Part shown: piece by piece, positions 6,305 to 15,193 of the stretch | Layout: each line of letters starts with the position of its first letter | How positions within the stretch are numbered: position 1 is the first letter of the stretch | IMG/VR virus record: IMGVR_UViG_3300043446_004598 | Span: 1-25,739 of that record | Length of the DNA stretch: 25,739 bases | Source of the DNA: a virus | Reading direction: 5' to 3' (one strand) | The notes under the pieces: generated by a model | Database searches by the model: none | What the model saw: only the letters and a program-made list of their open reading frames with translations | What the model was told of the DNA's origin: nothing | Translations under genes and position numbers: made by a program

Positions 6305-8290
6305 ATGGGATTGATACTGAGTTTGGATTACGAGACTTCGTCGCCGCTCGACGTTACCGAAGTCGGCGCTTACCGCTACGCCAAGAGCGCCAAGATCATG
6401 TGCGCCGCGTACGCCGTGTACGAGGAAGGTGAATTCGAGGCCGCCATGGTCGAGCCGTGGCGCGCGTGGCTGGGCGAACCGATGCCCGACGAACTGCTGC
6501 GCGCCCTGCGCGATCCGGAAGTCAGAAACTGCGCATGGAATGCTCAGTTCGAGCGGCTCATCACGCAGCACTGCACGGGTGTCGCGGTGCCGCTGGAAAA
6601 GTGGTTTTGCACGGCCGCGCGTGCGCGCGCCTCGGCCTATCCCGGCAAGCTCGACCTCTGCGCCAAGGCATTGGCGATCCCGCAGAAAAAGGATTTGGCC
6701 GGCGGCAAGTTGATGAAGAAGCTGTCGACCGAAGGCGCCGGCACACCGGAAGAATACGAGCGCGTGCTTCAGTACTGCATGCAGGACGTCGTCGTCGAGG
6801 CGACCATCGGCATGGTCGTGCGCGATCTTACGCCCGACGAGTGGCAGGACTACTGGGTTTGCGAACGCATGAACGACCGCGGCATCCCGGTGGATGTCGA
6901 ACTGGCGCGCGCTGCGCAGCGTTACGCGGAGGCCGAGGCGGCCGAGATCGCGAAGGAACTGGAAGCCGTGACCAAGGGCGTCGTCACCAGCGCCAAGCAA
7001 TTCCAGCGCATCAAGACGTGGGTCGCCGAACGCGCGCCCGAACTGTACGAGATGCTGAAGGACGACGACGGCAAGGTCTCGCTCGACAAGTCGGCGCGCG
7101 TCGCTGCGTTCGAGAGCGGGCTTTCGTTGCCGTCGGAAGTGGACGAGCTGCTGCACCTGATCGACGACGCCGGCCGTGCCAGCACCGCGAAGTACGCCGC
7201 CATCGAAAACCGTGCCGACGAAGACGGTCGCCTGCGCGGCGCATACCTGTTCAATGGCGCGGGCCAGACGGGCCGTTTTTCCGCCATGGGATTTCAGCCC
7301 CATAATCTGGTCAGAGATAAGCTCGATAACGGGGTTGACGTGATCGAAGCTGTGCTCAACGGCGCGTCGGCTGCCAAGGTCACGGCCCTGTCCGGCCAGA
7401 ACATGCTGACCACGCTGGCGCGGATGTTGCGGCCGACCATTGTTGCCGAGGACGGCAACGTGCTGGTGTGGGCCGACTACTCGGCCATCGAGGCTCGCGC
7501 GCTGCCGTGGCTGTCCGGCAGCAAGGCCGCCGAAGACCTGCTTGACTTGTTCCGCAAGGGCGAGGACGTCTACAAGTACGCGGCCGCAGATATCTACAGG
7601 GTGCCTGTGAATCGCGTGGATAAGGCACAGCGCCAGATGGGCAAGATCGCGATCCTTGCGCTGGGCTATCAGGGCGGCAAGAACGCCTTCCGCAAGATGG
7701 CGCGCGCCTACGGCCTGAAGATCGACGACGAGACCGCCGAAGAGATCAAGGTCGCGTGGCGCCACGCCAACCCATGGGCCAAGCTGTTCTGGGCCGATCT
7801 GGAATCGGCCGCGATACGCGCCGCGCGCAACGAAGGCACCGTGCACACGGCGGGACGCATCAAGTACCTGATGCACGGCGACATGCTGTACGCCCTGCTG
7901 CCGTGCGGGCGCCTGATCGCGTACCCGGAGGCGCGCCTCGACACGGTCGAAGGCAAGTTCGGCCCGCAGACACGCCTCACGGCGCTGAAGGCCTCGATGC
8001 ACCCGAAGAAGGGCGAGGATACGTGGCCGCGCGTTGCTCTGTACGGCGGCCTGCTGGCCGAGAACGCGACACAGGGTTTCTGCGCGTCGCTGCTGCGCGC
8101 CGGCGCGCGCCGCCTCGACGAGGCCGGGTGGCCCGTCGTCATGCACACCCATGACGAGATATTGCTGGAAATCGCCGAGGACGAACTGCGTGACGGCGAG
8201 CTTGCGCTGTCGGAAGCGATGACGACGTCGGCGTGGCCGACACTTCCGCTTGCTGTCGAAACTCAACACGGCTACAGCTACAACAAGTAA
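6305..8290 (+). CDS. Family A (Pol I-type) DNA polymerase
   Basis: A 661-residue polymerase; ATG 6305 is preferred over the longer frame from 6260 because GAGGATAG precedes it and the exonuclease motif begins directly after it. The N-terminal 3'-5' exonuclease shows D8-Y-E10, a WNAQFE segment and YCMQD, giving the expected Asp/Glu residues. The polymerase domain has motif A WADYSAIEARALPWL (D391), motif B R443-x3-K447-IAILALGYQGG, and motif C HDE (D617, E618). All key residues are intact, so active replication and proofreading are expected. There is no 5'-3' exonuclease domain, as usual for phage enzymes. It is followed 9 bases later by the primase-helicase gene. Confidence 0.96.
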   Translation: MGLILSLDYETSSPLDVTEVGAYRYAKSAKIMCAAYAVYEEGEFEAAMVEPWRAWLGEPMPDELLRALRDPEVRNCAWNAQFERLITQHCTGVAVPLEKWFCTAARARASAYPGKLDLCAKALAIPQKKDLAGGKLMKKLSTEGAGTPEEYERVLQYCMQDVVVEATIGMVVRDLTPDEWQDYWVCERMNDRGIPVDVELARAAQRYAEAEAAEIAKELEAVTKGVVTSAKQFQRIKTWVAERAPELYEMLKDDDGKVSLDKSARVAAFESGLSLPSEVDELLHLIDDAGRASTAKYAAIENRADEDGRLRGAYLFNGAGQTGRFSAMGFQPHNLVRDKLDNGVDVIEAVLNGASAAKVTALSGQNMLTTLARMLRPTIVAEDGNVLVWADYSAIEARALPWLSGSKAAEDLLDLFRKGEDVYKYAAADIYRVPVNRVDKAQRQMGKIAILALGYQGGKNAFRKMARAYGLKIDDETAEEIKVAWRHANPWAKLFWADLESAAIRAARNEGTVHTAGRIKYLMHGDMLYALLPCGRLIAYPEARLDTVEGKFGPQTRLTALKASMHPKKGEDTWPRVALYGGLLAENATQGFCASLLRAGARRLDEAGWPVVMHTHDEILLEIAEDELRDGELALSEAMTTSAWPTLPLAVETQHGYSYNK

Positions 8291-8299
8291 GAGGCCGGC

Positions 8300-10579
8300 A
8301 TGGAATTGGATACATTCATAACTCAGGTTTTTGGCGCATTGGCCGTCGACGAAGTCGTCGGCATTGTCCAGCGCGGCAAGGATACACGCGGTTGGCAGCT
8401 GCAGCCCTACAAGCAGGGGCGCACCAAGCTGCGTTCCGACGCGGCCAGTTACTACTGCATCTCGACGCTGTCGCGCCCGGACAGCAACGAACCGCTGCGT
8501 CGCCTCATGGCCAACATGCGGCGCTGCCCGATCATCGTGCTCGACGACATCGGCACGAAAATCCCGTGGAAGGTCTTCGACGGCAAGCCGTTCTTTCACT
8601 ACGTCATGGAGACCAGCCCCGGCAACTTTCAGGCCGGACTGAAGTTCAGCGGCACGCTTGAGGAAGCGCAGGCGCTGATCGAGGCTTTCATCGAGGGCGG
8701 CTACAGCGATCCCGGCGCACGCGATGTCCACCGTCTCGTGCGCCTGCCGGGTTCGCAGAATTTCAAGTTCGAGCCGCCGTTCACGGCGCGGCTGACCGAA
8801 GAAAACTGGGACGAGCCCGCCTACACCTTCGCCGAGGCCATCGCCGAGTTCGGCCTGACGCCGCGCGAGCCGACGTCGCTGCGCGCCACGAAGCGCGTGT
8901 GGTCGGGCGACACTGGCGGCGATGTCATCCTGAAATGGTTGACCGAACAGGGCATGGTGCTGTCGGAGGCGAACTCCGACGGCTGGCTGTTCATCGAGTG
9001 CCCGTGGAGCGACGAGCACAGCGACGGCCGCACCGACGCCAAGTATCAGGTCGGCAACGGCGCGACCGGCACGGTGCACTGCTTCCACGGCGCCTGCCAG
9101 CATCGCACGCAGCAGGATTTCCTGCTGTGGTGCAAAGAGAACGGCGCGCCGGACTTCGAGGACGAGGCCGTCAAGCAGGCCGCCAGCATCGGCCAGAAGC
9201 TCGCCGCGATACCGAGGGGAGTGTTTGCGCCACCGGACCCTTTGCCGCCCCCGCCGGAGGGAGCCGGTGCGGGGGCTATCCTTACTGGGCTCGTGCTGAA
9301 ATACGCGCCGAAGCTGAGAAAGGACGCGCTGCCAAGCCTCGAAACCACCGCAAAGGGCGCCGTAAAGGACGTACAAAAACCCGTCGCAGAAAACGTGCAG
9401 TACATCGTCGAGGAATGTGGCTTCGGCGTTCTAAGAAACCATCTCACCGGAGACGTTGAGTTGTCGCATCCTGATGAGGCGTTCGACATGATCAAGAACC
9501 CGGAAGAGCGCGCGACGCTGACACGGGAACTGATGATATCGCTTGGCCAACGTCTCGGTATTTCGTTGCGGCCTACGCTGTCCGAATTGTTGAGCGCGCT
9601 CGCCGGCAACAAGGGTTATCACCCGCTGCTCGACTGGGTCCTGTCGAAGCCGTGGGATGGCGTCGACCGCCTGCGCCCGCTGCTCGACAGCATCGAGGCA
9701 GCGAATCCCGCATGGCGCGACATTGCCGTAAAGCGGTGGTGCATCCAGTGCATCGCCGCATGGACGAATTGGATGCGCGACACGCCCCTGTCCATCCCGC
9801 ATGTTCTGATCCTCGATGGCCCGCAGGGCTGCGGCAAGACGTCGTGGTTCGGCGTGCTCCTGCCTGCGCCGTGGCGGCTTCTTGAACAGAGCGCGCATCT
9901 CGGCCACGTCAACAGCAAGGATGACGAACGGCGGCTGACCAGCGCCGGCATCGTCGAGATGTCGGAGTTCGAGACCGTGGTCGGCCGCGCCGAAGCAGGC
10001 CACCTGAAGAGCTTCGTATCGCGCCCGCTCGACAAGATCAGGTTGCCCTACGACCGCCACATCACCATTCGCGCGCGCGGCACTGCCTTCTGCGCCAGCG
10101 TGAACGGCGGCGAGTACCTGAACGATGCAACCGGCGCCCGCAGGTACTGGCCTATCGAAGTTACACGTTGCGACTTCAACCACGGCATCGACATGCAACA
10201 GTTCTGGGCCCAGATGGCCGTGCTGTTCGAGGCGGGCGAATCGTGGAATCTGGTGGGCAACGAGATACCGCTGCATGCGGCTACTGCCGAAGAGCACCGG
10301 GTCGTGTCCAACGCCGAGGGACGTCTCGAAGAGCTGCAGGCGCGCATGTTGCACGTTCCCCGGAAGGATTGGACGTTCGCAACGCCGAGCATTGTCTGCC
10401 GCTACTACGGTCTCGACAATAACTACACGAACTCGCGTAACGCAGGTGCGTATCTGCGCAAGATATTCGGCAAACGCAGCAGCAACAACGGGAGAAAAGG
10501 TTGGTACGTACCGCTCAAACAGACCGAACTGCAGGCGGGATACTCCCCATACATTCCACCAGAGGCTAATGACAGATGA
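8300..10579 (+). CDS. Primase-helicase: AEP-like primase, zinc site and VapE-type ATPase
   Basis: A 759-residue protein. The N-terminal 200 residues look like a RepB/AEP-type primase: IIVLDDIGTK near residue 80, ETSPGNFQAGLKF near 105-120, and DVHRLVRLPGSQNFK near 145-160. A Cys/His cluster follows (CPWSDEH near 233, then HCFHGACQH near 258), a likely zinc site. After a Pro-rich linker near 310-325, the C-terminal half is a virulence-associated E (VapE/D5-like) superfamily 3-type ATPase with Walker A DGPQGCGKT (K513) and a later EMSEFE segment as the Walker B region. Such fusions unwind DNA and lay primers at phage forks. It would act with the polymerase upstream. The stop overlaps the next ATG (ATGA). 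Confidence 0.9.
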   Translation: MELDTFITQVFGALAVDEVVGIVQRGKDTRGWQLQPYKQGRTKLRSDAASYYCISTLSRPDSNEPLRRLMANMRRCPIIVLDDIGTKIPWKVFDGKPFFHYVMETSPGNFQAGLKFSGTLEEAQALIEAFIEGGYSDPGARDVHRLVRLPGSQNFKFEPPFTARLTEENWDEPAYTFAEAIAEFGLTPREPTSLRATKRVWSGDTGGDVILKWLTEQGMVLSEANSDGWLFIECPWSDEHSDGRTDAKYQVGNGATGTVHCFHGACQHRTQQDFLLWCKENGAPDFEDEAVKQAASIGQKLAAIPRGVFAPPDPLPPPPEGAGAGAILTGLVLKYAPKLRKDALPSLETTAKGAVKDVQKPVAENVQYIVEECGFGVLRNHLTGDVELSHPDEAFDMIKNPEERATLTRELMISLGQRLGISLRPTLSELLSALAGNKGYHPLLDWVLSKPWDGVDRLRPLLDSIEAANPAWRDIAVKRWCIQCIAAWTNWMRDTPLSIPHVLILDGPQGCGKTSWFGVLLPAPWRLLEQSAHLGHVNSKDDERRLTSAGIVEMSEFETVVGRAEAGHLKSFVSRPLDKIRLPYDRHITIRARGTAFCASVNGGEYLNDATGARRYWPIEVTRCDFNHGIDMQQFWAQMAVLFEAGESWNLVGNEIPLHAATAEEHRVVSNAEGRLEELQARMLHVPRKDWTFATPSIVCRYYGLDNNYTNSRNAGAYLRKIFGKRSSNNGRKGWYVPLKQTELQAGYSPYIPPEANDR

Positions 10580-10842
10580 AATTTCTTTTGCACATGAACA
10601 TGCCGTCGGGCGGCAATGACGGCACGCATCAAGTCATCTTGAGCATCGAAGGTGTCGACTCGCTCGATGCGCTGATGTCATACATCGTCGAAAATCAGGG
10701 CATCCTGTTCGGCCAGCATCTCGTGTACGACCGCGACCGCGACGGACGTCGTGTCTGGCGGGTTCGCGGGCCTCTGCTGGTCAACATGGATCACGTTGGC
10801 AAGGTTGCCGTTTACCATGAGGGTGAAAATGAAACACGCTGA
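10576..10842 (+). CDS. Small conserved phage protein, function unknown
   Basis: An 88-residue product starting at ATG 10576, overlapping the helicase stop as ATGA. It begins MKFLLHMNMPS, has GTHQVILSIEGVDSLDALMSY and closes with a LLVNMDHVGKVAVY strand pair. This MKFLL-x-N-MPS...HQ...VN-x-x-x-(I/V)GK arrangement recurs, as I recall, in small phage replication-region proteins. A small beta-barrel is plausible. No catalytic residues are evident. It overlaps the next gene by 14 bases. Confidence 0.7.
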   Translation: MKFLLHMNMPSGGNDGTHQVILSIEGVDSLDALMSYIVENQGILFGQHLVYDRDRDGRRVWRVRGPLLVNMDHVGKVAVYHEGENETR

Positions 10843-11104
10843 TATGATGACTGAAGCCGCCAAGCTGGTGGCGCCGCGCGGAAACGTTTACGGCGGCATC
10901 CGCGAGAACCACGAGCAGATCGCCAAGATCGCGACGCAGCTCACCGGCATCGAGCTGGATGCGCACAACATCCTGATGATCATGGTCGCCGTGAAACTGT
11001 CGCGGATCGCGAAGTCGCCTGAGCATGTCGACAGCTATCTCGACGCACTCAATTACCTTTCATTTGCCGGGGAGCTTGCGACCGATGCCGTGGGCGAAGG
11101 GTGA
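10829..11104 (+). CDS. DUF6378 protein
   Basis: A 91-residue protein starting at ATG 10829, with GAGGG about 8 bases upstream; ATG 10817 is a possible alternative. The sequence AAKLVAPRGNVYGGIRENHEQIAKI, then GIELDAHNILMIMVAVKLSRI and HVDSYLDALNYLSFAGEL, matches the DUF6378 layout: a YG-x-x-x-ENH motif, a helix with M-x-x-x-K-x-x-R, and a D-x-x-x-Y-x-x-AGEL end. These all-helical proteins are widespread in phages, especially near nucleotide or replication genes. They resemble all-alpha NTP pyrophosphatases in outline, but the function is not established. Residues here are well conserved as I recall the family. Confidence 0.85.
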   Translation: MKHADMMTEAAKLVAPRGNVYGGIRENHEQIAKIATQLTGIELDAHNILMIMVAVKLSRIAKSPEHVDSYLDALNYLSFAGELATDAVGEG

Positions 11105-11330
11105 GGCCAACATATCGGCCAAGCTGACGGCGGCGCAGGTGCGCGCTGTCAGGCAGGACACCCGTATCGGCAAGCTCGTGGCGGCCGACTACGGCATCGC
11201 TGCGAGCCAAGTGTGGCGCATACGTAATTGCATGAAATGGAGACATCTCGATGAAGAAAAACAGCCGCGAACATCACACGGCGATCTACTGGTCGCTGTG
11301 CCGTCAGTATCGCAATCGGTGCTGGAATGA
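11085..11330 (+). CDS. Small helix-turn-helix protein
   Basis: The likely start is ATG 11085, with GGGGAG upstream, overlapping the DUF6378 gene by 20 bases; an upstream start at 11025 would lie deeper in that gene. The 81-residue product has LTAAQVRAVRQDTRIGKLVA followed by DYGIAASQVWRIRNCMKW. This is the classic phage pattern L-(S/T)-x-x-x-V-R-x-(I/V)R...(I/V)A-x-x-YG(V/I)-S-x-x-x-(V/I)-x-x-I of a short HTH that also accompanies homing endonucleases. It may be a DNA-binding regulator. The last 27 residues overlap the next ORF in another frame and look less constrained. Confidence 0.6.
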   Translation: MPWAKGEANISAKLTAAQVRAVRQDTRIGKLVAADYGIAASQVWRIRNCMKWRHLDEEKQPRTSHGDLLVAVPSVSQSVLE

Positions 11331-11451
11331 ACTTGCAACTGTCTCGGTAACACGGCTCTTGCAAAGTCCGTACGAGCGTGTGAGGCTGATGGCTTGTGAA
11401 CTCTGGTATAGGATTACATCGAATGACACGAAAGAGCAGGCGTGCGATTGA
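11251..11451 (+). CDS. Hypothetical 66-residue protein
   Basis: ATG 11251 is preceded by GGAGA at 9 bases. The product is Arg/Tyr/Trp-rich (SREHHTAIYWSLCRQYRNRCWNE opening region, then helices) and has no recognisable motif. It overlaps the HTH gene by 80 bases and the next gene by 29 bases. Such nested overlap is unusual for two real genes, so one of the pair may be spurious. The good ribosome binding site supports this one. Confidence 0.45.
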   Translation: MKKNSREHHTAIYWSLCRQYRNRCWNELATVSVTRLLQSPYERVRLMACELWYRITSNDTKEQACD

Positions 11452-11656
11452 GCAGACCGCCTTGGCCGAAGGCGTCACTCGCATCGAATGGACGTTGAAC
11501 CGGCGAGGCAAGCACGAACTGGCGATGCTTCACTTTGCCGACGGTCGCCACATCATCATGCACATCTCGCGCAGCTCGCGAGATGACGAGTACAAGTTGC
11601 GCGGCTGGACGCGACAGTATATTCGCAACCAGTCGCGGCAGCCCGTCAGGTCTTGA
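11423..11656 (+). CDS. Hypothetical basic protein at the end of the left operon
   Basis: The chosen start is ATG 11423 (AGGA about 10 bases upstream); a GTG at 11396 is the alternative. The 77-residue product is basic, with a beta-type core (RIEWTLNRRGKHELAMLHFADG and HIIMHISRS) that reads as two or three antiparallel strands around short turns. I do not recognise a family. It is the last plus-strand gene, and its final 11 bases overlap the end of the convergent tail-collar gene. No terminator hairpin is visible between the two converging operons. Confidence 0.5.
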   Translation: MTRKSRRAIEQTALAEGVTRIEWTLNRRGKHELAMLHFADGRHIIMHISRSSRDDEYKLRGWTRQYIRNQSRQPVRS

Positions 11657-12902
11657 TAATCCAGTTCGCGACGGCGGTCGGCTGCACGTTGTTGTGCGCG
11701 ACGTCGCCGCCCGTCGACGACGTGGTGCCGGTGCCGGGCGATCCATACAGGGACGAACCGCCGCCCGATCCGCCAAGCGCCGTCTGCCCGCCGGCATTTC
11801 CGTGCGTATGCGCGGCCAGTTCGGCCGTCGTCAATTGATGGCTCTGTTCGCCGCCCGTGGCCCCAACGGTGGCGCTGCCGGTAATGCCGCCGGTCGCGCC
11901 GCTGCCCAGCCGCCCGGCCGCGCTGCCGCCCATGTTGTCCGCGCCCGCAACAAGGCGACCGCGCAAATCGGGCACATTGAACGTCGTGCTGCCGTCGCCA
12001 CTGCCCCATGTCGTGCCGATTGCCGAAAACAGGTCGGAGTAGGTCGTGCGCGAAATGGCTTGGCCGTAGCAAAGCAGCCAGCCGGTTGGCGCGCTTGCGC
12101 CGGCATAGGCCGTTAGAGTGCCCGCGGGGATTGCCGCGGCCACAGCCGCTGTCGTCTGCACCGTACTGTCAGGAAACACGAAACCGCCGGCCGTCGATGC
12201 CACGGTGCCAGCGACCGTCAACTTGTTGGCGCCGACGGTGGTCGTGCCGATGCCGACCTGCGCGCCCGACGGCGACAGGTACAGCGTGTTGCTGCCGATG
12301 TTCAGCGTGTTCGGGATCGACATCGCGTTCGAATTGACGGTGAGCGTGTCGCCCGCCGCGTCGCCGAGCACGGTGTTGCCGCTGTTGTTCAGGCCGGTGA
12401 CGGCGAGCGTCGTGCCGTCGAACGTGAGCCCCGCCGAGCCGGCCAGCGCGCCTGCGCTGTTGTACTGGATTTGCGTGTTGGAGCCGGCGGGATTGGTGGC
12501 AGCAGTCGTGTTCCGCACCATGCCGGAAGCCGAGCCGTCACAGGACGCTTCGAGATTGTCGCCGGCGGTGATTGTTACGTAGGTTCCGCCGGAAGCCGAT
12601 TGCAGGCGAATCACCGATCCATCGCTTACGCCGTTTCGCACGATCCACTGGCCGCCGACGCCGGCGGGCACGGTGTACGTGACAGTGCCGCCGGGGCTGC
12701 CGGAAATGGCGAGCGTCGCCGGGCGGCATTGAGTTAATGTCAGGGCAACGGTTGTGCCGCCGAGGCCCGTGGCATTGAGGAGCGTGCTGCCGCCGAGCGC
12801 GAGGTCGATGAAACCGAAATTGTCGTTCAGCGGCCCGGTGCCCCACGTATTGACGTAGGTGTTGTAGCCGGGCTGGTTCAGGCCCTTGTTCGTCGTTGTC
12901 AT
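11646..12902 (-). CDS. Tail-collar domain fibre protein
   Basis: A 418-residue virion protein. The N-terminus (NKGLNQPGYNTYVNTWG, then PLNDNFGFID) is a pattern seen at the virion-attachment end of phage fibres. The middle is Gly/Thr/Ser-rich repeats typical of a beta-helical or trimeric shaft. The C-terminal third holds the phage tail collar domain: APTGWLLCYGQAISRTTY, then FNVPDLRGR, followed by a Gly-rich loop with H-x-H (AHTHGNAGG) and the ending VQPTAVANWIIKT. Such proteins form the distal tip that binds the host surface. Its ATG overlaps the stop of the upstream gene (ATGA at 12899-12902). It is the last gene of the minus-strand operon. Confidence 0.9.
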   Translation of the reverse strand: MTTTNKGLNQPGYNTYVNTWGTGPLNDNFGFIDLALGGSTLLNATGLGGTTVALTLTQCRPATLAISGSPGGTVTYTVPAGVGGQWIVRNGVSDGSVIRLQSASGGTYVTITAGDNLEASCDGSASGMVRNTTAATNPAGSNTQIQYNSAGALAGSAGLTFDGTTLAVTGLNNSGNTVLGDAAGDTLTVNSNAMSIPNTLNIGSNTLYLSPSGAQVGIGTTTVGANKLTVAGTVASTAGGFVFPDSTVQTTAAVAAAIPAGTLTAYAGASAPTGWLLCYGQAISRTTYSDLFSAIGTTWGSGDGSTTFNVPDLRGRLVAGADNMGGSAAGRLGSGATGGITGSATVGATGGEQSHQLTTAELAAHTHGNAGGQTALGGSGGGSSLYGSPGTGTTSSTGGDVAHNNVQPTAVANWIIKT

Positions 12903-15193
12903 TCGAGCGCCTCGTTGGCAATCGCGAGAGCCTTGGTGATGGCCTCGTCGGGTTCATTCAGCAGCGGTTCGGTCGTCGAGCTGTGGCCCTTCTTGGCCTT
13001 CTCGGCCGCGCGGATCAGGCCGGCGGCGACCGCGGCGTGGTCGATCTTGCCAATGCGGCCGCCCGCGGCGCGCGCCACGGGTTGAGGTTGCATACCCGCC
13101 GTGGAACGCGCCGTCGTCATAGCCAGTTCGGCCAACGAAGTGGTGACGCGGTTGAAGTACGCGTTTGCCGCGGGATTAGACTGCAATAAGGCGCCGAGCT
13201 TGACCATATCGGCACGATCCGCAGACTGCGCAAGCCGCATGACTTCGGGCGCGATGCGGCGTTCGGCGGCGTATTTAATGCTCTTTGACGCTTGATCGAA
13301 CGCCACGCCTGCAAGCACCTTGGCTGCCGCACTCGCCGGTAAACCTGCAAGATAGGGGACCGTCTCAAGCGCTGCCGCGCCAATCGCCGCCGTTAGGCCG
13401 ACGTGACCGCTAAAGAGATTTTTTGGCGGCGGGGTAGCAGCGATTGTTGCGGCGTTGCTTAACAGTTCGGTGTTGCGAGCGTAGCCGTGTAACGCGTTAT
13501 ACCGCGCGTCGCCCAGTGCCGCGCGCAACCGTTCGGCGTTTTCAGGGTGCGCCAAGAATTTCGTAAACGTCGTAGGCGATTGCTGCGCCTTGGTAAACAA
13601 AGTGTCGCCAACGCCCTTGATGAACAAATCGCGTTCTTCAGGCGTCATCTTTGCGAGTGTTTTTTTCACTTCAGTTGTCTGAAAACTATTCGGTTTGGCG
13701 GCGAATTTGGTGCCAGCTTCGAGCGCGTTTTCGGCTTGAAAACCCACCCGCGCTTCGGCGCGCGCAATGTCGTAGCCTTTCACTTGGCTATCAAGCTCGT
13801 GCAGCAATTCCTTGCGCCACGTATCAATGTAGTGCGTGTCGCCGCCTGACCGTTGTAGCGTCTTGATCTGCGCGTCAAGGTCTCGCTTCACGTGGTCCCA
13901 AAACGCAAGGTTACCCGGCGTTGGTGCCATTGGGGGCCCGCCAAACGATGGCGCGGCAATCGGCGGCTGAATGCCGAATTGCGGATCGTCCGCAAGTTTC
14001 GTAACGCGCGCCATAGCTTGTTTGACAGGCTCATATTGCGCCAGCTCTTCAAGCCGCGGCGTCGTTACTGCCGCCGCCGATGGTTCTGTACGTGCAAGTT
14101 TGTAGTTCTGGTCGTTCTGACGCTTATTCGCGAGCTGAAGCGCCGCTTGCTCGTCACCCGCCCGGTTGGTGAGACCGAAAGTGTCTGTAATGACCTGTCC
14201 GTTCGCCTCACGCATGGTCTCGTTGCGAGCGCGAATAGCGGCATTGAGCCGTCCCAATTCATGTTCGGAAATGCCGCCCATTCGCGACAGCAGAGCCTCG
14301 GTGCGCGGTCCCGCCATATCGAAAATGCTGGGGGTGTGTCCGACCGCATACGCTTCATCGATCTGCTGCGGCGTCATCTTTGCTTTGCCGTCACGCAGGT
14401 CTTCTTGCAGCGCTTGTGCCAGTCGATGTTCGGCTTCGGCATTCTTGCCCGTGAACGCGCGAACGCCGCCAGCGATGCGTAGCGCAGCTGCGTTAGTTAG
14501 CACGGCGCCAAGAATGCGCGCGGGCACCTCGTAGTCTTTGCTGAGGGCGCGTTCAGAAATGTCGGCGGCCGCCTCGCTGCCTGTTCCGGCCGCCGCGCCA
14601 ATCAACATTTTTTCGGCCAACGTGCGCCCCGGACCGCCGATGGGCGCGCTGCCCGCCATCCGTCCGGCGCTGCCTGCGTATTCGCCCGGTTTGGTTTGCG
14701 GTGTGTAATCTAACGCGGGAACGCGCTTGCGAACTTCTTTTTCAATTTCTTCGCCGGTCGGCCATTGCGAAATGCCTACGTCGCTACGCGAGCCGTACTT
14801 CTCTGCGTAGTAGCGGCTCTTAGGCGTCTCGAAGCTCTTCCACCACTCGCCAACAGCCGTCGGCAAAGTCTCAGGCGTATGCTCACCCGGCAAGATGCCA
14901 AGTTTTTCGCCTGCCTGCAGCGCCTTGCGTCCGGTCCATTGAGCACCTTGTTCAAGCATCGAACCTAGTGTGCCGGGTAGTCCCGCCTGCTCAACAAGAC
15001 CAATTCCGGCCTGTGTGCCGAAGCTCTTGGCCATGTCTTCGCCGACGCCAGCCTTGGGCGTAAGAGTACCCGCTGGCAGCTCAAAACCGCCTTCAACAGG
15101 AACAGCTTCAGGGGTCGCGCTGCTCCAGCGGGTGGAACGCGGCGGCGCCGTATCAATGGTGCCCGCTTCTAGTTCAATAGTGTCGCCGCTCAT
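12899..15193 (-). CDS. Probable internal virion / DNA-ejection protein
   Basis: A 764-residue protein starting with ATGA overlap to the gene upstream. The first 150 residues are low-complexity and Pro/Gly-rich; the middle (about 240-560) is long charged helices. A hydrophobic, Ala/Gly-rich stretch follows near residues 595-635 (LTAAIGAAALETVPYLAGLP). The C-terminus has an AGGRIGK motif then RAAEKAKKGHSSTTEPLLNE and PDEAITKALAIA. I recall this ending (GGR, then AEKAKK...TEPLL...P-D-x-x-(I/V)-x-KAL-x-x-A) from proteins of alphaproteobacterial phages, placed after the giant transglycosylase protein. Length, helix content and position fit the ejection proteins of short-tailed phages. That role is inference. 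Base composition is lower in GC than most of the operon except at its 3' end. Confidence 0.7.
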   Translation of the reverse strand: MSGDTIELEAGTIDTAPPRSTRWSSATPEAVPVEGGFELPAGTLTPKAGVGEDMAKSFGTQAGIGLVEQAGLPGTLGSMLEQGAQWTGRKALQAGEKLGILPGEHTPETLPTAVGEWWKSFETPKSRYYAEKYGSRSDVGISQWPTGEEIEKEVRKRVPALDYTPQTKPGEYAGSAGRMAGSAPIGGPGRTLAEKMLIGAAAGTGSEAAADISERALSKDYEVPARILGAVLTNAAALRIAGGVRAFTGKNAEAEHRLAQALQEDLRDGKAKMTPQQIDEAYAVGHTPSIFDMAGPRTEALLSRMGGISEHELGRLNAAIRARNETMREANGQVITDTFGLTNRAGDEQAALQLANKRQNDQNYKLARTEPSAAAVTTPRLEELAQYEPVKQAMARVTKLADDPQFGIQPPIAAPSFGGPPMAPTPGNLAFWDHVKRDLDAQIKTLQRSGGDTHYIDTWRKELLHELDSQVKGYDIARAEARVGFQAENALEAGTKFAAKPNSFQTTEVKKTLAKMTPEERDLFIKGVGDTLFTKAQQSPTTFTKFLAHPENAERLRAALGDARYNALHGYARNTELLSNAATIAATPPPKNLFSGHVGLTAAIGAAALETVPYLAGLPASAAAKVLAGVAFDQASKSIKYAAERRIAPEVMRLAQSADRADMVKLGALLQSNPAANAYFNRVTTSLAELAMTTARSTAGMQPQPVARAAGGRIGKIDHAAVAAGLIRAAEKAKKGHSSTTEPLLNEPDEAITKALAIANEALE

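Noticed and set aside
6287-9376. 1029-residue open frame antisense to the polymerase and primase genes
   Set aside because: It is a shadow of strongly GC-biased coding on the plus strand, where all polymerase and helicase motifs are intact. Its protein is Arg/Leu/His-rich with no motif, and it has no usable start signal.
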